From NCBI GenBank assembly GCA_946800325.1, contig OX326956.1, forward strand, positions 48,407,052 through 48,471,051: a DNA stretch of 64,000 bases. Reading direction: 5' to 3'. A model generated the notes under the pieces. The model worked only from the letters and a program-made list of their open reading frames with translations, had not been told where the DNA came from and made no database searches. Shown in pieces: positions 58,200 through 64,000 of the stretch; position 1 is the first letter of the stretch, and each line of letters opens with the position of its first letter. Source of the stretch: Luzula sylvatica. Its lineage: Eukaryota > Streptophyta > Magnoliopsida > Poales > Juncaceae. Made by a program: the position numbers and the translations under genes.

Positions 58200-58914
58200 C
58201 TAATTTTAACTTTCATTTCATGTACATCTGTCATTATCAGTACCCCAAAATTAAAAGAGATATTTGAGGATAGATTAATTAACAGTTGGCATGCGAGCAC
58301 TAAATGACTGAAAAGATATTAAACTGAGTTTCCACTGATGAATTATTAACGCATTTTATCACCAATTATTTGGTTATGTAAATGCTTGTTTCTCCTCTCT
58401 TGGCAAAATGGGGAACGTGTCAATTCATTGATGTACATATACACTTCTTCTAATACAAGTAAAAGTCTCTTTTTGAGAAAGAAAGATTAGCTCAGAGACC
58501 ATTCTTTACTCAGAGAAGTATGTACGTGGAGATCTTAATTGCATTAGTGGAGGGTTTTGCGTGTTGCGGCAAATTAAAGTTTCTTCGTACTTCTCTTATT
58601 ATATGAGTGTTCATTTGATCGTTTGGGCTCAGGCCGAATCAAGATTGATCAAAAAAGTGTTTCTTATGAACAAAGTAGATTCTCATAGACCATTAAGATC
58701 ATCTTGTGATATTTATAGCTTTTTTTTTCATCATGAAAGTTGAAGTATCTATCTCAAGATCTTATTTTGCAGTTGTGGGGGTTTTGTTTAAACAAAAATT
58801 TCAATAATTTATAATTGTGTACTATCTTAAATACGTAAAGCTTTGGTATATCAATTAAACTGAACTCAAGAAATTCATTCTAAAATCTAGAATCATCGTT
58901 ACGGCACTTAACTA
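58200..58914. other. intergenic DNA, no gene
   Basis: Nothing recognised; the short frame at 58561 has no domain. Confidence 0.4.
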
Positions 58915-59760
58915 AGCAAACTCGAACGAATCAGACCATGTTCTACCTCGGTTCGAAAACTAATCGAGCATGTTTTCAGTTCGTTATCAGTTTCCAAAAA
59001 AAATTCACTGTTTGAGTTCAGATCATTAAATTTTCGAACAATTCGGTTTGCTCAATATTAGTTCAAAGCATATACAATTTCAACTTTAATCCATTTAATT
59101 TATGTTTCGTTGATGAAAAAATTACCAAGTTAAAACCTTAAAAATATCCACAAACTTCTAATTATTTAACATCAAAAAATAAAATAGAATTCACAATCCA
59201 CGAAATATAAATCTAAACAACTTGAGGGACATGCGGAAATAAAAGTTAATGGACGAGATATTGGATTGGAGAAGTTCTATGATAGACTCATTTTTTTATC
59301 AAAGATTTTTTTTCAAAAAATTATTTTAAAAATTTTAGTTATTTATTAATTAATTATACAAAATTTATGTTTTGGATAACATTAAATGATAAATATACAC
59401 TAGAATCTTACAAAAAAATATATTATTTAACAAATATTAGAAAAAAAAATTTAAAAAAATTGGTGCATGATAAAAAAAAATGGGTCTATCATAGAACTCC
59501 CCGATTGGGATTAATTGTATATGTACTTTAATTTATGTCTACTAATTATATGAATTATTAGAGTTATATATATTATATTTAATATGTACTCATGGATTAT
59601 TCTTATCGAACATTCGAACGAACTCGAACGAACAAATTCTAGTTCGAGTTTGGTTGGTTTCTTAACGGATATGTTCCGTTATGTTCAGTTCGATACAAAT
59701 TTCGAACGAACAATTAGCGAATGAACTCGAATCAAACTTGAGCGAACATCAAAGTTCAAA
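58915..59760. repeat. TTCGAACGAA word-array element
   Basis: Clusters of CTCGAACGAA, TTCGAACGAAC and AGTTCGAGTTTG words at both ends (58915-59060 and 59607-59760) surround an AT-rich core. This is the layout of a non-autonomous DNA transposon with iterated subterminal motifs. The termini were not fixed. Confidence 0.45.
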
Positions 59761-60119
59761 CAAAACTCATACTGATCATTGCTAAATCAACCGGAATAAA
59801 TTTATTTATGCGACAACTCAAAAAATAATTGTTATAATTTTAATATTATTTGGAAGACTAAAAATAATACTTAGAGAGGCACAAACATTATTGACTTGAA
59901 TAGTTAAGTTCAAATTAATGACTTTAAATAATAATGCAGGATTAATGAATATTAATGACACAAACTAATGACTGATTTGAAAGATTAAAATGATATTACT
60001 GTTTTTTGTAAGATTAAAAATCATATTCGGAGTTATCTAGTACGGCTCGTGCATTTTATACTTAGAAAGTGGTATTTCACTTTAATACAAATACAAACAC
60101 ATATCAATCATTATATAAG

Positions 60120-61544
60120 GAGAAAAAAATTTAAATTTGGTCCTTCAACTCTTGTGTTAGTGCAATTTTGGCCCCTCAATTTTTACATGGTCCTTTTTTA
60201 CCCCTCAATTATTATATTAACTCATATGTAGTCCTTCCATCCATTAAATGCTTAAGTGTCGGTTAGTTCTAACATGTAAGCGATGATATGTCAAATATAT
60301 TGTCACATAGACAATAAATATGTCAAATATATTATCACATAAAAATAATATAATGTTAAAAAAATAACATTGTCTCTTCAAATTGTTTTCAAATTCATGA
60401 TTTTATCCTTTCTCTTACATTGTCTCTGTCGTGTGTTTGAGGATAAAAAAAAGACAAAACACCAAGAAATCCTTTCTTTTATATTGCAATCCACTCTCAT
60501 CTTTATTGAATGAAGATCATTAAATTATAAGTTCTTATATTTAAGGTATCTTTGCTTCTTCTCTTTGAACTTTTGTCTGTCACACAAAACTTATGGTGTG
60601 TAATGAGCCTAAACCCTAAACTTGCATAAAACACTATTTTTATGCAATTTTATCTATGAAATCGAACGAAGATTTCAATTGACCTCTTTCTTTTTCATAA
60701 AAAACAAACTTGCACATATTAATCATACAAGCAAGTTACAAGCCTAGGTATGCAGAACTTTTTCTAAGAAACACGAAATAGAAATAACTCAAAAATTATG
60801 GAAAAATTAATTTTCAGAAAATGATTGTATGGGTTGGTAAGATAAAGCAAGAATGTTGCGGGGCTCAGTATGAATAGCATATTTTCATTTTCTCATTTTA
60901 AATAATTTTATATTAATATTGCATATCTCAGACACATGAATAACACTGATGTTAATTTGTTATGTAATGAACATTTTAAACGATGTGACAATATTTTAAG
61001 ACAGATTTGAAGTTTTTTTACATTTGTTTCCAACTGAAAATAGGGCATTGACAAGGCTAAAAAGATGAATCTCAAGCGAGGACGGCAAACATGAAGAAGA
61101 AAACATAATCTCAAACGAGTATCGTAGGTCTATAATGACTTTTCAATATGAAAAAAAGAGTAGTTATTAAGAAATAATTGTAATATTCTGAGAATGATTA
61201 AATGTTTTGGACTATTTAATATATTTTTATTAAATTTTCCAACAAATAATCGTTTGGTTATTAACGAGAAAAATTGTTATTTGGGCAAATTATATATCAT
61301 GGGATGTACTATAATTACTTTTTCAATATATATACTTAAATTTCTTAAGACTATATCATATTCTTTAAAATGTTTTGTCGTTGCTTATGTGGCATAATGT
61401 TTGTCATCTAATCGCTTACATGGCAAAGTTAACGGATACATCAACAGTTAACGGATGGAAGGACCTTCTATGAATTAATATAATAGTTGAGGGATCAAAA
61501 ATACACTAACTCAATAGTTGAGAGACCAAAATTAAATTTTTCTC
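60120..61544. mobile_element. Mutator-type element, 1425 bp, TSD TTATATAAG
   Basis: The left end is GAGAAAAAAATTTAAATTTG then GTCC. The right end inverted is GAGAAAAATTTAATTTTGG then TCTC, and inverted similarity runs on for roughly 150-200 bp (phrases CCCTCAATTATTATATTAA, GTCCTTCCATCC, TTAACG). The 9-bp TSD TTATATAAG is perfect (60111-60119 and 61545-61553), which is the Mutator size. The interior has no transposase and no clear captured gene, although 60590-60700 has leader-like sequence. Confidence 0.82.
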
Positions 61545-61616
61545 TTATATAAGATGTGCCCCTCGAAAAATAGGATTTTCGGCCCATGTCTCCTAGACCT
61601 GTGCCTGTGGTCGAGC

Positions 61617-62212
61617 CACTGTTGTAAAAAACGGTGAAAAACGGTGGAAAAACGGTGTTTCGGTGGAAAAACGTTCCGTTTTTTACAAGACGGTTTGAAA
61701 AAACGGTCAAACGTTTTTTTACCGTGTTTGACCGTTTTTTTTGGGAAAAAACGTTTTTCGAACACGGCCGTTTTTCACAACAAAAAATTGAAATTTTGAT
61801 TATTTACCGTTTTTTGGCCCATTTTTTTTTTCCAACCCAATAAAATTATCATTTTTTTTACTTACGGTTGTCCCGAATGATGTTAATGATTTTACTATTT
61901 AGTTTATGTTTGGATTTGAGTTTATATTTTGATGTTACGTTTTGTTGGATATTCGTTTTGATGTTACGTTTATGTTAGACATTCGTTTTGATGTTATGTT
62001 TTATGTTGGATGTTGTTTATGTTATTTTTTTACTATTAAAAAATTATATTATTATATATTTTTTTGGTTTCATCTATAAATTTTAATTAAATTACTATCG
62101 ATTTCGGTGACCGTTTTTTCACCGTTTTTCCACCGTTTTTTTACCGTTTTACGGTAATCCCGTTTTACGGTCCCCGACCGTTCCGTACCGTTTTCCGTAT
62201 TTTACAACATTG
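61617..62212. mobile_element. hAT-type element, 596 bp, TSD GGTCGAGC, ACGG/CCGTTTTT words
   Basis: The left end is CACTGTTGTAAAAAACGG, and the right end is the inverse of CAATGTTGTAAAATACGG. The 8-bp TSD GGTCGAGC is perfect (61609-61616 and 62213-62220). Both subterminal zones (61630-61780 and 62105-62200) are almost entirely AAAACGGT / ACCGTTTT words. The core has a GTTTTGATGTTA tandem repeat. It is non-coding. Confidence 0.88.
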
Positions 62213-62239
62213 GGTCGAGCATGCCTAGCATGCCTAGTA

Positions 62240-62440
62240 CTCTTTTCACAAGGTTTAATAATGAGACATGATTATTAAATCTTAATTTTAATATATTAAT
62301 TTATGATTTATTTAATACATGATTTGATAGCTAATTAATCTGCCAAATCATAAATTAACATATTAAGAATTAAGATGTCAAGTCACGAACACTTCATCAA
62401 TATTTTATGGGGGGTTTTGAGGCACGTCAACATTTTCCAT
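62240..62440. mobile_element. partial AAAATGTTGGACATA-family MITE
   Basis: It has the same TTAATTTATGATTTA word texture, with an end near CACGTCAACATTTTCC (62415-62438). It is more degenerate than the copy at 62999. Confidence 0.4.
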
Positions 62441-62998
62441 ATATATTTCATGTGCTTGAATATATTTTTTTTTTACCTGATTGTATTCAAATCAATCGGC
62501 TCGAACATTGGGTCGAGTTCAAATATGCAATCAAATAATATTTTGGGCCATGATTATTCATACTGGGCCCAATTAACATTACAATTATGGATCATTACCA
62601 GACATCCTCATTTTGATTAAACACAAAACCATTAAAAAGAATGTTAATTACTCCTCAATATAAATTAATACATATGCATGATCCTCCATCATTACCATGA
62701 AAAATATCTAATATTTCAAAATTATTCTATTAGCTGGAAAATAACAAAAAAATGTAAAAAGATAATCAAGGACCAAATCAACCTAAGTGATCAATTTCTC
62801 GAATTTCAAGATATATCTTCTAGCCTGCAATGATATGTTTATAGACCTTATTTTCTTTCTTTCAAAATGCAAAGTAATTAATGTGAGTAGAAAATTTCAG
62901 GGATAATTTCATGTGTAACACTACAAAATTTTAAAATATCAAATACACCCTTATAATATATAAGCTATCATGTATATGAAAAATAGCATATAAAAATG

Positions 62999-63213
62999 GA
63001 AAATGTTGGACATACCTCCGCCTTTCTTTCAGGAGCCTTAATGACATGAATATGATTTAACACATTAACAATTAACACATTAATTTATGATTTAATATTT
63101 TAATGGAATGTTCAATCATAAATTAAAATTTTAAATCATGTACTTATGTGTTAATTTTTACGATTTTAAATCATATACACGTCATCAAGACTTTTGTGGG
63201 AGAGTACCAGAGG
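62999..63213. mobile_element. AAAATGTTGGACATA-family MITE
   Basis: It begins GGAAAATGTTGGACATACC and ends CACGTCATCAAGACTTTTGTG then GGAGAGTACCAG, like 57884-58193. It is an AT-rich foldback interior with no coding capacity. Confidence 0.6.
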
Positions 63214-64000
63214 CATCACTATTCTATAAAAATACAAAAAAAAAATATAGGGGATTAATTGCTGAAGTCATTTTGTTCACAAATAGAGGGGGTTTTAGCA
63301 AATTGATCATATAATAAATGCCAAATAATTAACCCTGTTACTTTTTACTTAATCGACAATGATTAAAGCTATAAAAGGAATAAACAAACTATATGGCATA
63401 AGGATGACCAATACCCAAAACAAATTGATTTGAACAACTTTTTGGTCTGCCATTATGACTCTCACTAAGTTAATTATCCTATCCACCTATCAACTCATGG
63501 TGCAAATCATCTCCAGTAATTTAAAACTGGACACATCCTTTGTACCATTTATTTTGGGATAAATGGATGTATGCAGTTTATTGCAATGGAGATATATTAT
63601 ATACATGATGAGGAAACTGATGGGAAAAAACTCAAAAGGTTGATGGTACCGAATTCCGGGTTTTATGGTGAGAACCGGTACAAGAGTATGAGATTGAGAT
63701 CACCCCTTCTTCTTGTCTCGGTCATCATGGGCAATGGAGAAATGTTACACTCAGCTCTTTTAAACCCTTCACGATCAAGAATATACGATATCTGGAAATA
63801 TCATGTGTATATACCCCCTCTAAAATGTTAAATATCACGATTAAGTAATAACTCTACAAAATGTAGGAAAACATATGAATATGAATACGAGAAAATTGAC
63901 AATTTACACATTGTTTTAGGGCATAATTTCATGTGTACCCCTGCAAAACATCATAATTTCGTGTACAACCCTCAAAAACATGAAATTTCATAAATACCCC
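63214..64000. other. intergenic DNA with a repeat running off the edge
   Basis: From 63918 the sequence GGCATAATTTCATGTGTACC, with iterated CAAAACAT and ACCCC words, resembles 62891-62950. It continues past the window end. No gene is supported; the frame at 63571 has no domain. Confidence 0.4.

Noticed and set aside
61495..61843. Overlapping frames rich in Phe, Lys and Arg
   Set aside because: They are created by the ACGG/CCGTTTTT word arrays of the hAT-type element.
63571..63831. 86-codon frame starting MQFIAMEIYYIHDEE
   Set aside because: It has no domain or splice context, and repeats surround it; I could not support it as a gene.

Overview
This window is nuclear DNA from a flowering plant, most likely a eudicot. 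It is AT-rich, its genes are spliced with GT-AG introns, and the recognisable families (MATH-BTB, plant CW-zinc-finger, LTPG lipid-transfer, five-CCCH zinc-finger, SWEET) are typical of plants. The spaces between genes are packed with solo LTRs, LINE fragments, MITEs, Helitron ends and microsatellites. I cannot name the species. There is no CRISPR array, operon or rRNA, and I saw no tRNA gene.

Layout of genes: (1) 0.7-1.8 kb, weak possible gene fragments. (2) 2.1-8.0 kb, a tandem duplication carrying two MATH-BTB (BPM-like) genes on the minus strand; the 5.6 kb copy is intact and the 2.5 kb copy has one internal stop. (3) 9.0-10.3 kb, an intronless BSD-domain gene, convergent with (4) an unrecognised 178-residue proline-rich protein at 10.8-11.3 kb. 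(5) 12.2-13.5 kb, a decayed aspartic protease. (6) 28.3-33.4 kb, a 12-exon CW-type zinc-finger gene. (7) 36.6-37.5 kb, small unrecognised ORFs. (8) 38.9-40.0 kb, a GPI-anchored lipid-transfer gene. (9) 40.8-41.9 kb, a Lys-rich small nuclear-type protein. (10) 43.4-45.5 kb, a five-CCCH zinc-finger gene. (11) 46.3-47.9 kb, a SWEET sugar transporter with a repeat-bearing tail. I could reconstruct complete exon-intron structures with conserved phase for genes 6, 8, 9, 10 and 11. The genes are independent loci; nothing suggests that they form one pathway.

Mobile DNA fills 11.5-28 kb, 33.5-36 kb and 48-64 kb. Several elements can be delimited to the base by target-site duplications (TSDs): solo LTRs at 16512-17120 (ACATC), 17726-18069 (ATTCG) and 49544-51023 (TCTTA); a 5'-truncated LINE at 13611-14259 (15-bp TSD); a Mutator-type element at 60120-61544 (9-bp TSD TTATATAAG); and three hAT-type elements at 42087-42636, 52075-54810 and 61617-62212 (8-bp TSDs).

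The most interesting points are as follows. The three hAT-type elements share CAATGTT-like ends, but each is filled with a different iterated short word. The solo LTR at 49.5 kb carries about 17 copies of the palindrome CCGTT-NN-AACGG upstream of its TATA box. There are tiny LINE-tail insertions (15, 27 and 73 nt) with perfect TSDs. The SWEET protein has five tandem acidic repeats in its cytosolic tail. The LTPG linker grew by exon duplication. A solo LTR has its empty site preserved 3 kb away in a paralogous segment.
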